64,000 nt of DNA. Source: Shimia aestuarii. Its GTDB lineage: Bacteria; Pseudomonadota; Alphaproteobacteria; Rhodobacterales; Rhodobacteraceae. Each line of letters opens with the position of its first letter. Within the stretch, counting starts at the first letter, position 1. The translations under genes were made by a program, and so were the position numbers. Below are positions 8,607 through 17,382 of this stretch, piece after piece. Where the stretch lies: NCBI RefSeq assembly GCF_022814865.1, contig NZ_JAKVRD010000007.1, forward strand, positions 124,001-188,000, written 5' to 3'. The notes beneath the pieces are model-generated. The model searched no databases. It was not told the origin of the DNA and saw nothing but the letters and a program-made list of their open reading frames with translations.

Positions 8607-9256
8607 GCACCTCCTTCTGCGGCTTGGTCTTTCTCCGCCTGCACCAGCATCGGGCGCAGCGTCGCGTTGACCGCCTTCATCTCGGCAAGTTCCGTCTCGC
8701 GCATCGCTTTGAGATCGGCAAGCTCGGCCTCGAGCGCCTGATTGACCAGCGTCGCATCCGACAACTCCGCCTTCATCGCGTCGCGCATCATCTGGTTCGA
8801 CGCCCGGAGCATCCGGCTGGTGCGACGCATCCGGCGCAACCGACCGGCAAGCTGATTGAGAATATCGCGGCTCTCTTCAAGATCGACCGACACCTGCGCA
8901 GGCTCGGCGGCTTGGCTGGCCGTCGCTTCGGCCTCTGCACGCTTGGCCTCAGCGGCCTCCGCCGTGGCCTTGGCGCTTTCGGCCTCATCCGTAGCGCGCC
9001 GCGCTTCGGCCTTGGCGGTTTCAAGCGCCGTCTCCAGCGCCTCGCGCTCCACCGTCAGCGCCTCGACCCGCGCCTCAAGCTCAACCACCCGGTCTTTCTC
9101 TGCGGCAAGCGCGTCTTGTGCCTCGCCGAGGGCCGCGCTGTCGCTTTCGCTGCTCGCCGCCTCTGCGCCCGACGCCGTCTTCAGCCCCTCAAGACCGCGC
9201 CCGATGCGATCCATCGCGGCGCTGATCCGGCTTTCAAGGTCACTGATCTCACTCAT
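8603..9256 (-). CDS. Coiled-coil protein upstream of zapA (unknown function)
   Basis: The 217-residue protein (MSEISDLESRISAAMDRIG...) is almost entirely predicted coiled coil with Ala/Glu-rich heptads between about residues 45 and 125, then a basic segment (GRLRRMRRTSRMLRASNQ) and a C-terminal helix. It has no signal peptide or membrane helix. AAGGAGAGGGG precedes the ATG at 9256. It overlaps zapA by four bases, so a role in division, for example as a ZapB-like scaffold, is a reasonable guess but not shown. The same frame stays open upstream antisense to transketolase; that extension is not real. Confidence 0.8.
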   Translation of the reverse strand: MSEISDLESRISAAMDRIGRGLEGLKTASGAEAASSESDSAALGEAQDALAAEKDRVVELEARVEALTVEREALETALETAKAEARRATDEAESAKATAEAAEAKRAEAEATASQAAEPAQVSVDLEESRDILNQLAGRLRRMRRTSRMLRASNQMMRDAMKAELSDATLVNQALEAELADLKAMRETELAEMKAVNATLRPMLVQAEKDQAAEGGA

Positions 9257-9423
9257 CGGCCCCTCTCCTTGGTTCGAACCGTTGTCGCCGGTCCCGTCTG
9301 CTTCTTTGCTCCTCCAGTGCCCAATCCGCCACACGAATCGCCTTTTGCCCGGAGTTTTCACGAGTTTATCCAATGAATGTGCAAATTGCTTCCCCCATTG
9401 CCCGCCCCACGCCACGCACATGC

Positions 9424-9451
9424 TTGATAATTGGTCGTGGGCTGGTATTGA
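9424..9451 (+). promoter_or_regulatory. Possible tkt promoter in the 234-bp divergent gap
   Basis: TTGATA (9424-9429) and TATTGA (9446-9451) are 16 bp apart, 40 bp upstream of the transketolase GTG. The -10 is weak. The rest of 9257-9490 shows no gene or strong hairpin. Confidence 0.35.
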
Positions 9452-9490
9452 GCACCCACAAACAGACCCACCAGTCAAAGGACCTGCCCC

Positions 9491-11512
9491 GTGGATATCG
9501 CTGCCCTTCGCGCAAAGAACCCCGACCACTGGATGAAAGCTGCCGCGATCCGCGCGCTGACGCTTGACGCCGTGGCCGCCGCCAATTCCGGTCATTCCGG
9601 CATGCCCATGGGCATGGCCGATGTCGCCACCGTCCTGTTCGAGAACCACCTGAAGTTCGACGCTTCGGCCCCCAAATGGCCCGACCGCGACCGCTTCATC
9701 CTCTCTGCCGGTCATGGCTCGATGCTGATTTATTCGCTCCTGCACCTCGTCGGTGACGCGCAGGTCACGCTCGACCAGATCAAGAACTTCCGCCAACTTG
9801 GCGCGCTGACCGCCGGTCACCCCGAAAACTTCCTGCTCGACGCGGTCGAGACGACCACCGGGCCGCTCGGCCAAGGTATCTCCAACGCTGTCGGCTTCGC
9901 CATCGCCGAGGAAATCCAACGCGCCCAATACGGCAAGAAACTGGTCGATCACCACACCTACGCGATCGCCGGCGACGGCTGCCTCATGGAAGGCATCAGC
10001 CAGGAAGCCATCGGCCTCGCTGGTCGCCTTTCGCTGGGCAAGCTGATCGTCTTCTGGGACAACAACAACATCACCATCGACGGCACGGTCGAGCTTTCGG
10101 ACCGCACCAACCAGGTGCAGCGGTTCAAGGCGTCCGGCTGGCATGTGCAGGAAATCGACGGCCACGACCCGGAGGCCATCGACGCCGCCATCACCGCCGC
10201 CAAAAAATCGCGCAAGCCCTCGATGATCGCCTGCAAGACCCATATCGCCCTCGGCCACGCGGCTCAGGACACGTCCAAGGGCCACGGCGCCCTGACTGAC
10301 GCGGACCAACTCAAGGCCGCAAAAGAGGTCTATGGCTGGAACCACGGCCCGTTCGAAGTCCCCGCCGATGTCAAATCGCAATGGGAAGCCATCGGCGCCC
10401 GTGGCGCTGAGGAGCGCGCCGCATGGGAAGCCCGCCTCGCCGAGGTCGGCTCCGCCAAGCGCAACCGTTTTGAGCGCGCCTATGCGGGCGACGCCCCCAA
10501 AAAACTCTCGGCCACCATCAAGGCCCTGAAGAAACAGATCGCCGAAGAGGCGCCCTCCGTGGCGACCCGCAAATCGTCTGAGATGGTGCTCAAGGCGGTG
10601 AACCCGATCATGCCCGAAACCGTGGGCGGCTCGGCGGACCTTACCGGCTCCAACAATACCAAGACCGAAGACCTCGGTGTCTTTGACGTGGATAACCGCA
10701 AGGGCCGCTACATCTACTATGGCATCCGCGAACACGGCATGGCGGCGGCGATGAACGGCATGGCGCTGCACGGCGGCATCCGCCCCTATGGCGGCACCTT
10801 CTTCTGCTTCACCGATTATGCCCGCCCGGCCATGCGCCTCGCGGCTCTGATGAAAACCCCGACGGTCTTTGTGATGACCCACGATTCCATCGGTGTTGGC
10901 GAAGACGGACCCACCCACCAGCCGGTCGAACACCTCGCCATCTGTCGCGCCACGCCGAACACCTATGTGTTCCGCCCCGCCGACACCGCCGAGACCGCCG
11001 AGGCTTGGGAAATCGCCCTGACCTCCAAGGACACGCCCTCGGTCCTCGCGCTCACGCGCCAGAACCTGCCGACCGTGCGCACTGAGGCCAAGAACACCAA
11101 CCTGACCGAGAAAGGCGCTTACGTGCTGGCCGAGGCGGAAGGCAAGCGTCAGGCCATCCTGATCGCGACCGGCTCTGAGGTTTCCGTCGCCATGGACGCC
11201 AAGGCCAAGCTCGAAGCCGAAGGCATCGGCACCCGCGTCGTCTCCATGCCCTGTATGGAGCTCTTCGCCGAACAGGACGAAGCCTATCGCCGCAAGGTAC
11301 TGCCCGCAGGCGCCGCTGTCCGCGTCGGCATCGAGGCCGCCGCGCGTCAGGGCTGGGATCAATGGCTGCTCGGTGAGCGCGCCAAGCCCGGCAAATCCGA
11401 TTTCGTCGGCATGGACCGCTTCGGCGCTTCCGCCCCGGCCGGTCAACTGTTCGAGAAGTTCGGCATCACCGCCGACAACGTCGTGGCCAAGGTCAAAACC
11501 CTGCTCGGCTAA
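9491..11512 (+). CDS. tkt: Transketolase
   Basis: The 673-residue enzyme transfers two-carbon units in the pentose phosphate and Calvin-type pathways using TPP. Diagnostic stretches are [18 protein letters not shown] near 35-50, [17 protein letters not shown] near 120, the TPP motif [13 protein letters not shown] near 160, and [16 protein letters not shown] near 470. The start is a GTG ([14 protein letters not shown]) with AAAGGA upstream; the length fits the family. It stands alone on this strand, divergent from the zapA pair, and ends in a terminator at 11537. Confidence 0.97.
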   Translation: MDIAALRAKNPDHWMKAAAIRALTLDAVAAANSGHSGMPMGMADVATVLFENHLKFDASAPKWPDRDRFILSAGHGSMLIYSLLHLVGDAQVTLDQIKNFRQLGALTAGHPENFLLDAVETTTGPLGQGISNAVGFAIAEEIQRAQYGKKLVDHHTYAIAGDGCLMEGISQEAIGLAGRLSLGKLIVFWDNNNITIDGTVELSDRTNQVQRFKASGWHVQEIDGHDPEAIDAAITAAKKSRKPSMIACKTHIALGHAAQDTSKGHGALTDADQLKAAKEVYGWNHGPFEVPADVKSQWEAIGARGAEERAAWEARLAEVGSAKRNRFERAYAGDAPKKLSATIKALKKQIAEEAPSVATRKSSEMVLKAVNPIMPETVGGSADLTGSNNTKTEDLGVFDVDNRKGRYIYYGIREHGMAAAMNGMALHGGIRPYGGTFFCFTDYARPAMRLAALMKTPTVFVMTHDSIGVGEDGPTHQPVEHLAICRATPNTYVFRPADTAETAEAWEIALTSKDTPSVLALTRQNLPTVRTEAKNTNLTEKGAYVLAEAEGKRQAILIATGSEVSVAMDAKAKLEAEGIGTRVVSMPCMELFAEQDEAYRRKVLPAGAAVRVGIEAAARQGWDQWLLGERAKPGKSDFVGMDRFGASAPAGQLFEKFGITADNVVAKVKTLLG

Positions 11513-11536
11513 TCTCGACGCCATAGAAACACAAAA

Positions 11537-11563
11537 GCCGCCGGTCTCTCCCGGCGGCTTTTT
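11537..11563 (+). terminator. Rho-independent terminator after tkt
   Basis: A perfect 8-bp stem GCCGCCGG/CCGGCGGC with loop TCTCTC is followed by TTTTT; an A-run precedes it. Confidence 0.9.
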
Positions 11564-11603
11564 CTTTGCTTCAAGAGACGCGCAGACGCACGCCCCCTCG
11601 CCC

Positions 11604-11690
11604 TTACTGGATCATCGCCGCCATAAGCGCTGGCACGCCAAGCATTCCGCCAACGATGATTGCGACCGAAAGTCCGAGTCCTTTGAACAT
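11604..11690 (-). CDS. 28-residue hydrophobic small protein
   Basis: A short frame MFKGLGLSVAIIVGGMLG continues VPALMAAMIQ and stops. Apart from a basic Lys at position 3 it is a single hydrophobic helix long enough to cross the inner membrane. AGGAG lies 11 bases before the ATG (11700-11704). It sits alone between the tkt terminator and a lipoprotein gene. Its composition is unlike chance translation of GC-rich DNA, but no homology was tested, so it is a candidate small membrane protein only. Confidence 0.45.
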   Translation of the reverse strand: MFKGLGLSVAIIVGGMLGVPALMAAMIQ

Positions 11691-11788
11691 GGTGATTTCT
11701 GCTCCTGTGCACGTGTTCGCAGACATCTAGGTAGAGCGCCCCTTCGTGCCGTCCATACCCCGAATGTCAAAAATCACCCGGTGCAGAC

Positions 11789-12232
11789 CTAGCCAGAGAT
11801 CGCCGCACGCACAGCCGCCTCATTGGCTTCTTTGCCCCAACCGAACACCGCCACGAACGGATGCCCTTCGCGCACCCCGCGCGTGACGTTGATCCCCGAC
11901 ATCTTGGCTTTCTGTTGGCCAGCCTCAAAGGCATAGGCCATTCCGTTTTCACAGGTCATGCTGGTGTAGCCAGACTTGGTGCTTTGGCCTTCGCAGTCGC
12001 CCCATGTAGGGCCGGTCAGGTTGAATTTCGCACTGCCATTCATATGACCGATCAACTCCCCGCGAAGAAGCTGCTGCTCCTCGCCTGCCGCCTCGATAAG
12101 TAACATGGCTGGCAGGGTCACTTCGAACATGCCGGTCATCTTGCCGTCATTTTGGTTCGCCGCAACGATGACCGGCACTTCGCAGCCCCCAAGCAGCGCC
12201 ACCAGCGCCATACCTGAAACAAACTTCTTCAT
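11789..12232 (-). CDS. Putative lipoprotein
   Basis: The 147-residue product begins MKKFVSGMALVALLGGCEVP, a lipoprotein signal peptide with lipobox LGGC at Cys17, so it is probably lipidated and exported. The mature part has two further Cys (WGDCEG and MTCENG), which may form a disulfide, and a Gly/Thr-rich beta-like composition. No catalytic domain is recognised. It is separate from the neighbouring DUF808 gene (120 bp gap). Confidence 0.8.
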   Translation of the reverse strand: MKKFVSGMALVALLGGCEVPVIVAANQNDGKMTGMFEVTLPAMLLIEAAGEEQQLLRGELIGHMNGSAKFNLTGPTWGDCEGQSTKSGYTSMTCENGMAYAFEAGQQKAKMSGINVTRGVREGHPFVAVFGWGKEANEAAVRAAISG

Positions 12233-12352
12233 TCAAAATCTCCTTTGGCCTCTATCTCAATCTGCGGCATCGCCCATATCGAACACCGCCTCAAAGGGTT
12301 CTTGTAAGCCCTTGTCCAAGGGATTTCGAAGGCGCTTGCCAGAGCATAAATC

Positions 12353-13327
12353 TCAATGCGCCTCTTTCTTCCCGCCAAACACCGCGCCCCAAATTGGCGC
12401 GATGACCTTGGTAGCGACGGGAATAAGCACGAAGCCAAGCGCGAGGCCGAACACCCCGTCCATCGCCGCCTTCGCGGACCACTCCACAAGCCCCTCCCAC
12501 GCCGCAGGCACCATATGCGCAACGGCATAGGCCCAGTCGTGGATATGATGCCCGAGCCAGCCATAGCCCAGCTCTTCTAGCCCGTGCACGATAATCGCGC
12601 CGCCGACCCAGAGCATCGCCGCCGTGCCGACAATCGTCAGGAACTTCATGAACTTCGGCATCGCCCGCACAAGGCCCCGCCCAAAGGCCTGCGTCAGGCC
12701 AAGCCGTCCATTCTGAGCCATGAAAAGCCCCACATCGTCCATTTTGACGATAAGCGCGACCGAGCCATAGACCGCCACCGTGATCCCGACCCCGGCCACC
12801 GCCAGCGTCGCCGCCTCCATCCAAAAGGTGCTTTCGGGAATGGCCGAAAGAATGATCGTCATGATCTCGGCCGAGAGGATGAAATCTGTCTTGATCGCAC
12901 CCGCCGCCTTGCGTTCCTCAAGGTGCAATGGATCGCCCGGCGCATCCTCCTTGAACACCGCATGATCGTCATGCGGCACAAGCACGTGATAGATCTTTTC
13001 CGCCCCCTCGAAACAAAGATACGCGCCGCCAAGCATCAACAAGGGCGCGATGAGCCACGGTGCGAAATTCGACAGAAGCAGCGCCGCCGGAAGCAGGATC
13101 AAGAGCTTGTTGCGGATCGATCCGCGCGCGATCTTCCAGATGATCGGCAGTTCCCGCGCCGGTGCGAACCCGTGGAGATATTTCGGCGTCACCGCCGCAT
13201 CGTCGATCACCGCGCCTGCCGCTTTGGCCCCGGCCTTGGCCGCCTGCGCCGCCACATCATCCACCGATGCCGCTGCAACCTTGGCAATCCCTGCCACATC
13301 ATCGAGCAAGGCCAGCAATCCACTCAT
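12353..13327 (-). CDS. DUF808 (YedI-type) inner membrane protein
   Basis: The 324-residue protein opens MSGLLALLDDVAGIAKVAAA and contains VSPKYLHGF-like VTPKYLHGFAPARELP near 50, both typical of the YedI/DUF808 family, followed by about six membrane helices and a central EERKAAGAIKTDFILSAEI segment. Function in the family is unknown; it is an integral inner membrane protein. The ATG at 13327 follows CGGGAG with good spacing and replaces a longer frame to 13438 whose extra residues are not family-like. A triple 11-bp repeat lies 163 bp upstream. Confidence 0.9.
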   Translation of the reverse strand: MSGLLALLDDVAGIAKVAAASVDDVAAQAAKAGAKAAGAVIDDAAVTPKYLHGFAPARELPIIWKIARGSIRNKLLILLPAALLLSNFAPWLIAPLLMLGGAYLCFEGAEKIYHVLVPHDDHAVFKEDAPGDPLHLEERKAAGAIKTDFILSAEIMTIILSAIPESTFWMEAATLAVAGVGITVAVYGSVALIVKMDDVGLFMAQNGRLGLTQAFGRGLVRAMPKFMKFLTIVGTAAMLWVGGAIIVHGLEELGYGWLGHHIHDWAYAVAHMVPAAWEGLVEWSAKAAMDGVFGLALGFVLIPVATKVIAPIWGAVFGGKKEAH

Positions 13328-13489
13328 CCGAAATACTCCCGTTGAAACCGCTCTTTGCACCCTACCCGATCCGACGCGCCAAACAAGCATACCCAAAGGG
13401 TCCACGACGGGGAAAAACCTACCGCCGTCCCCCGTCACCTTGCGTGAGACCGTGCGCTGCCTTCATCCGCACCATCGGGGCCGCGCCAC

Positions 13490-13522
13490 AGACGCAATAC
13501 CGACGTGATACCGACGTGATAC
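13490..13522 (+). repeat. Triple 11-bp tandem element, copy 1
   Basis: Three units AGACGCAATAC, CGACGTGATAC and CGACGTGATAC follow each other without gaps, then AGA. The same three-unit element occurs at 19788-19820 and, inverted, at 38062-38094. The 308-bp gap 13328-13635 holds otherwise only the coaD terminator and an inverted repeat. Confidence 0.8.
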
Positions 13523-13551
13523 AGACCCCGAGTCCGCCCTGTCCCAAGGCC

Positions 13552-13579
13552 TTCACATTTGCCGTGATTCGAATGTGAA
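13552..13579. repeat. 8-bp inverted repeat beside the coaD terminator
   Basis: TTCACATT (13552-13559) and AATGTGAA (13572-13579) are perfect reverse complements separated by 12 bp. The right arm overlaps the A-tract of the coaD terminator, so it may be part of a compound 3' structure or a protein site. Confidence 0.45.
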
Positions 13580-13610
13580 AACGCCCCGCACCGGTAAGAT
13601 GCGAGGCGTT
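13576..13610 (-). terminator. Rho-independent terminator of coaD
   Basis: On the minus strand AACGCCTCGCA pairs with TGCGGGGCGTT (11 bp, one G-U) around a 9-nt loop, followed by TTTTC. It lies 26 bp after the coaD stop. Confidence 0.75.
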
Positions 13611-13635
13611 GCAGAAATCCTGTGCGGCGTCTGAA

Positions 13636-14127
13636 TCAGGCGAAACGGGCCTTCAGCGCTTCGTTGACATCGGGCGAGACGAATTTCGAAACGTCCCCAC
13701 CAAGCCGCGCGATCTCTTTGACGAGCTTGGAGGCAATCGCCTGATGCTTGGCCTCGGCCATAAGGAATACCGTCTCAACCGAAGAGTCGAGCGCCCGGTT
13801 CATGCCAACCATCTGGAATTCATACTCAAAATCGGCCACAGCCCGAAGCCCGCGCACGATCACCTGGGCCCCGACATCATGGGCGCAATCGATCAAAAGG
13901 TTCTCGAACGGATGCGCGACAATCTCGGTGCCGGTCTCTTTCGAGAGCGCGGCGCATTCCGCCTCGACCATGGCAACGCGCTCTTCAAGCGTGAACAGCG
14001 GCCCCTTGTCACGGTTGATCGCAACCCCGATGACCAGCTTGTCCACCAAGAGACAGGCCCGGCGAATAATGTCGATATGACCCATTGTGATCGGGTCAAA
14101 CGTGCCCGGATAAAGACCAACGCGCAT
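13636..14127 (-). CDS. coaD: Phosphopantetheine adenylyltransferase
   Basis: The 163-residue enzyme makes dephospho-CoA from 4'-phosphopantetheine and ATP, the penultimate step of CoA synthesis. It starts MRVGLYPGTFDPITMGHIDI with the nucleotidyltransferase (T/H)xGH-type motif, and has RGLRAVADFEYEFQM near 90 and the C-terminal SSKLVKE-like ASKLVKEIARLGGDVS segment. The ATG at 14127 is the family start; upstream in-frame codons to 14169 are not conserved-looking. It is monocistronic with its own terminator. Confidence 0.97.
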   Translation of the reverse strand: MRVGLYPGTFDPITMGHIDIIRRACLLVDKLVIGVAINRDKGPLFTLEERVAMVEAECAALSKETGTEIVAHPFENLLIDCAHDVGAQVIVRGLRAVADFEYEFQMVGMNRALDSSVETVFLMAEAKHQAIASKLVKEIARLGGDVSKFVSPDVNEALKARFA

Positions 14128-14246
14128 GGATTGTCTCCGCTTTTCAGTGGCTTCCGCGGCACGCAACATTATTGCGCCCAGAAATGCAAGCCCTCATTGG
14201 TCGCACCCGTAGTCTTACGGGGTATGTACCGCTCTGGGATTGGGCC

Positions 14247-14681
14247 TCAATGGCCCATGATCATCCCCTCAAGAGCGTCTTTCTCCATCGCAAGCTCCGT
14301 TAAGCGGGCCTTAACCACATCTCCGATACTGATGAAACCGACCATAACGCCGGCATCGACCACCGGCATGTGACGGAACCGTTTCTCGGTCATCGTCGCA
14401 AGCACCGCATCGGCCTTTTCGCCAAGGCCGCAAGTGATGATATTGCGCGACATGATCTCTTCGACCTTGGTCTCAAGGCACACAGAGCCGCGCCGCGCCA
14501 CCTCGCGCACGATATCGCGCTCGGAACAGATGCCGTCGGCGGTGTCGCCTGTGGAAGAAATGACCAATGTGCCGATCCGTTTTTCATCAAGAAGCTTTGC
14601 CGCTTCCGCAACCGTCATGGACGGCGGCACCGTGACAACGCCTTGATCGCCTTTGTGTTTCAGGATCTGATGGACCAGCAT
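14247..14681 (-). CDS. Two-CBS-domain protein
   Basis: This 144-residue protein consists of a tandem CBS pair (a Bateman module): the first spans about 15-70 (TVAEAAKLLDEKRIGTLVI) and the second about 80-140 (VLATMTEKRFRHMPVVD). Such stand-alone modules bind adenine nucleotides and act as energy or redox sensors on partner enzymes. GGAGG precedes the ATG at 14681 by 7 bp; the ATG at 14687 is too close to it. The gene lies 59 bp after a LysR gene on the same strand and may be co-transcribed. Confidence 0.9.
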   Translation of the reverse strand: MLVHQILKHKGDQGVVTVPPSMTVAEAAKLLDEKRIGTLVISSTGDTADGICSERDIVREVARRGSVCLETKVEEIMSRNIITCGLGEKADAVLATMTEKRFRHMPVVDAGVMVGFISIGDVVKARLTELAMEKDALEGMIMGH

Positions 14682-14740
14682 ATTCATTCCTCCATAAGAA
14701 TATTGCGTAAATCCAATGGTCGTCGCAATTTTTTCACCTG

Positions 14741-15637
14741 TCAAGCTTCGCTCTCAAGCCGCGCGACCTCTGCGCGAATTCCCTCGCAAAGCGCTTCGGC
14801 AAAACGGTTCATCCGCTCAAGCCGCCGATCATCCGCATGCCGGATCAGGTAGAAACTCCGCGTCAGGCTGACCGCCTCCGGCAAGACCTTCACCATGCCG
14901 CGCGCCGAAGGTAAGGCGAAATCATGCACGATCCCGATCCCATGCCCGCCCCGGACCCAGTTGAACTGAACAGAGGCCGAGTTCGACGCTAGCCGCACCC
15001 GCTCCACCCCGGTCTCGTTGAGATAGTCGAGCTCCTTGTCGAAAATCATATCCGGGATATAGCCGACCACCATATGTTCACGCAGGTCTTCAAGGCTCTC
15101 GATCGGTGGGGCATTGCGCAGATACCAACGCGCCGCCGCAAGGTGCAGCGAGTAGTCCGTGATCTTCTGCACCGTGAGCTTGCCTGCGCTTGGCGGGCTT
15201 ACGGCGACGACAAGATCGGCCTCACGCTTGGATAGGTTGACGACCCGCGGCAACGCCACGATCTGAATTTCAAGGTCTGGATTGCTCCGCGCGATCTCGG
15301 CACAGACCTGCGGCAAGAGGTAGTTCGCCGCCCCGTCCGGCGCCCCGATGCGGATCTGCCCCGAAAGCCCCCCGCTCGTCCCGGCCATCTCCTGCGTCGC
15401 TTCTTCGAGCGACTGCTCGATCCGCACCGCATGCACCAAGAGCCGCTGCCCGGCATCTGTCATGGCATAGCCCGAGGGTGATTTGACAAATAGCGGCGCA
15501 CCCATATCCGTCTCGAGCCGCGCCACCCGCCGCCCCACTGTCGCCGGATCCACCTTGAGCCGCCGACCCGCCGCAGAAAGGCTTTCTTCGCGCGCCACAG
15601 CCAGAAACACCCGAAGATCGTCCCATTGTGGTGCCAT
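14741..15637 (-). CDS. LysR-family regulator divergent from mmsA
   Basis: The 298-residue protein has an N-terminal helix-turn-helix (MAPQWDDLRVFLAVAREESL, then AAGRRLKVDPATVGRRVARLE) and a LysR effector domain (SGQIRIGAPDG near 90 onward). The ATG at 15637 follows AGGAGGG; an in-frame ATG at 15652 is also possible. The gene is divergent from methylmalonate-semialdehyde dehydrogenase with a 101-bp gap containing two GCATTCTYGCAA repeats, so it probably controls mmsA and perhaps the valine genes beyond. The inducer is unknown. Confidence 0.93.
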   Translation of the reverse strand: MAPQWDDLRVFLAVAREESLSAAGRRLKVDPATVGRRVARLETDMGAPLFVKSPSGYAMTDAGQRLLVHAVRIEQSLEEATQEMAGTSGGLSGQIRIGAPDGAANYLLPQVCAEIARSNPDLEIQIVALPRVVNLSKREADLVVAVSPPSAGKLTVQKITDYSLHLAAARWYLRNAPPIESLEDLREHMVVGYIPDMIFDKELDYLNETGVERVRLASNSASVQFNWVRGGHGIGIVHDFALPSARGMVKVLPEAVSLTRSFYLIRHADDRRLERMNRFAEALCEGIRAEVARLESEA

Positions 15638-15648
15638 GCCGCCCTCCT

Positions 15649-15702
15649 GCATTCTCGCAAAGCTGTTTTGAGATGTTGGCTCTTTTAAAGGCATTCTTGC
15701 AA
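15649..15702. promoter_or_regulatory. Paired 12-bp direct repeats between lysR and mmsA
   Basis: GCATTCTCGCAA (15649-15660) and GCATTCTTGCAA (15691-15702) differ at one base and start 42 bp apart, close to four helical turns. Both lie in the 101-bp divergent gap, one near each gene start, as expected for a regulator contacting two sites on one DNA face. Confidence 0.5.
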
Positions 15703-15738
15703 GTCTAATCTGCCCCGGAACGCTTTGGAGGAGATCCC

Positions 15739-17238
15739 ATGCAAGAACTGACCCATTTCATCAACGGCAAGCACGTCAAAGGCACGTCCGGCCGTTTCGC
15801 AGATGTCTACAACCCCGCCACCGGCGAAGTGCAGGCCAAGGTGCCGCTCGCGACCGTGGACGAGATGAACGCCGCCATCGCCGCTGCCGAAGCCGCTCAG
15901 CCCGCTTGGGCCGCGACCAACCCGCAGCGCCGCGCCCGCGTCATGATGAAGTTCGCCGCTCTGATCGAAGAGCACATGGACGAGCTGTCCGAGCTGGTAA
16001 GCCGGGAACACGGCAAGACCCTGCCCGACGGGCGTGGCGATGTGCAGCGCGGCCTCGAGGTGATCGAGGTCTGCATGGGCGCGCCGAACCTGCTCAAGGG
16101 CGAATACATGAACGATGGCGGCCCCGGCATCGACCTCTACGCCATGCGCCAGCCGCTCGGCGTTGTCGCGGGCATCACCCCGTTCAACTTCCCGGCCATG
16201 ATCCCGCTCTGGAAGATGGGCCCCGCGCTTGCCTCCGGCAACGCGATGATCCTGAAACCCTCCGAGCGCTGCCCCTCGACCTCGCTGCGCCTTGCCGAAC
16301 TTATCAAAGAAGCGGGCCTGCCCGATGGTGTGCTTCAGGTCGTCAACGGCGACAAAGAAGCCGTGGACACGATCCTCGACAACGAGACGATCCAGGCCGT
16401 GGGCTTTGTCGGCTCGACTCCGATCGCCCAGTATATCTATGGCCGCGCCTGCACCAACGGCAAACGCGCCCAATGCTTCGGCGGTGCCAAGAACCACATG
16501 ATTATCATGCCCGACGCGGACATGGACAAAGCCGCTGACGCGCTCGTGGGCGCGGGCTTTGGTGCGGCTGGCGAACGCTGCATGGCGATCTCCGTGGCCG
16601 TGCCGGTTGGCGAGAAGACCGCCGACGCCCTTATCGAACGCCTTGTGCCGCGTATCGAGAAACTCAAGGTTGGCCCCTATACTGCTGGCGCCGACGTGGA
16701 TTACGGCCCGGTCATCACCCCGCAAGCCAAGGACCGCATCAACGGCCTCGTCTCGAGCGGTGTCGACCAAGGCGCGACGCTTGTCGTCGACGGCCGTGAC
16801 TTCTCGATGCAGGGCTACGAGGACGGCTTCTTTGTCGGCCCGAGCCTCTTTGACAACGTGACCAAGGACATGGACATCTACAAGGAAGAGATCTTTGGCC
16901 CGGTCCTGTCGACCGTGCGCACCGAGAGCTATGAAGAAGCGCTCGATCTCGTGATGACCAACCAATACGGCAACGGCACCTCGATCTTTACCGCAGATGG
17001 CGACACCGCACGCGACTTTGCCACCAAGGTCAATGTCGGCATGGTCGGCATCAACTTCCCGATCCCGGTGCCGCTGAGCTACTTCACCTTCGGCGGCTGG
17101 AAGAAATCGGCCTTTGGCGATCTGAACCAATACGGCCCCGACGCCTTCCGCTTCTACACCAAGACCAAGACCGTCACCGCGCGCTGGTTCTCGGGCATCA
17201 AGGAAGGCGGAGAGTTCCACTTCAAGCAAATGGACTGA
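15739..17238 (+). CDS. mmsA: Methylmalonate-semialdehyde dehydrogenase (CoA-acylating)
   Basis: The 499-residue aldehyde dehydrogenase oxidises methylmalonate semialdehyde to propionyl-CoA with NAD and CoA, the last valine-specific step. The family start MQELTHFINGKHVKGTSGRF, ITPFNFPAMIPLWKMGPALA near 150, and the catalytic cysteine C281 in AAGERCMAISVAV are diagnostic of MmsA rather than other aldehyde dehydrogenases. GGAGGAGAT precedes the ATG. A LysR gene is divergent, and three further valine-pathway genes follow within 5 kb. Confidence 0.96.
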   Translation: MQELTHFINGKHVKGTSGRFADVYNPATGEVQAKVPLATVDEMNAAIAAAEAAQPAWAATNPQRRARVMMKFAALIEEHMDELSELVSREHGKTLPDGRGDVQRGLEVIEVCMGAPNLLKGEYMNDGGPGIDLYAMRQPLGVVAGITPFNFPAMIPLWKMGPALASGNAMILKPSERCPSTSLRLAELIKEAGLPDGVLQVVNGDKEAVDTILDNETIQAVGFVGSTPIAQYIYGRACTNGKRAQCFGGAKNHMIIMPDADMDKAADALVGAGFGAAGERCMAISVAVPVGEKTADALIERLVPRIEKLKVGPYTAGADVDYGPVITPQAKDRINGLVSSGVDQGATLVVDGRDFSMQGYEDGFFVGPSLFDNVTKDMDIYKEEIFGPVLSTVRTESYEEALDLVMTNQYGNGTSIFTADGDTARDFATKVNVGMVGINFPIPVPLSYFTFGGWKKSAFGDLNQYGPDAFRFYTKTKTVTARWFSGIKEGGEFHFKQMD

Positions 17239-17262
17239 TCTCCCAGCGACAGTCATCCAAGA

Positions 17263-17289
17263 GAGGCCGGACATCGTTCCGGCCTCTTT
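17263..17289 (+). terminator. Rho-independent terminator after mmsA
   Basis: A perfect 9-bp stem GAGGCCGGA/TCCGGCCTC with a 6-nt loop is followed by a short TTT, 24 bp after the mmsA stop. Confidence 0.75.
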
Positions 17290-17382
17290 CGCGTTTATGC
17301 CACAGGCCCCGACCGCCCGCGGCGCTTGAAACGATCCCACATTCCTGCTCAACTCCTTCCAAGACCACTCGGGAGGGCCGCC

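Noticed and set aside
9257-11524. Extension of the zapA-upstream coiled-coil frame through the whole transketolase antisense strand
   Set aside because: The coiled-coil gene has a good start and ribosome site at 9256; the extension is antisense to tkt.
15685-17352. A 555-codon minus-strand frame opposite mmsA
   Set aside because: His/Arg/Asp-rich composition without motifs; mmsA on the plus strand is unambiguous.
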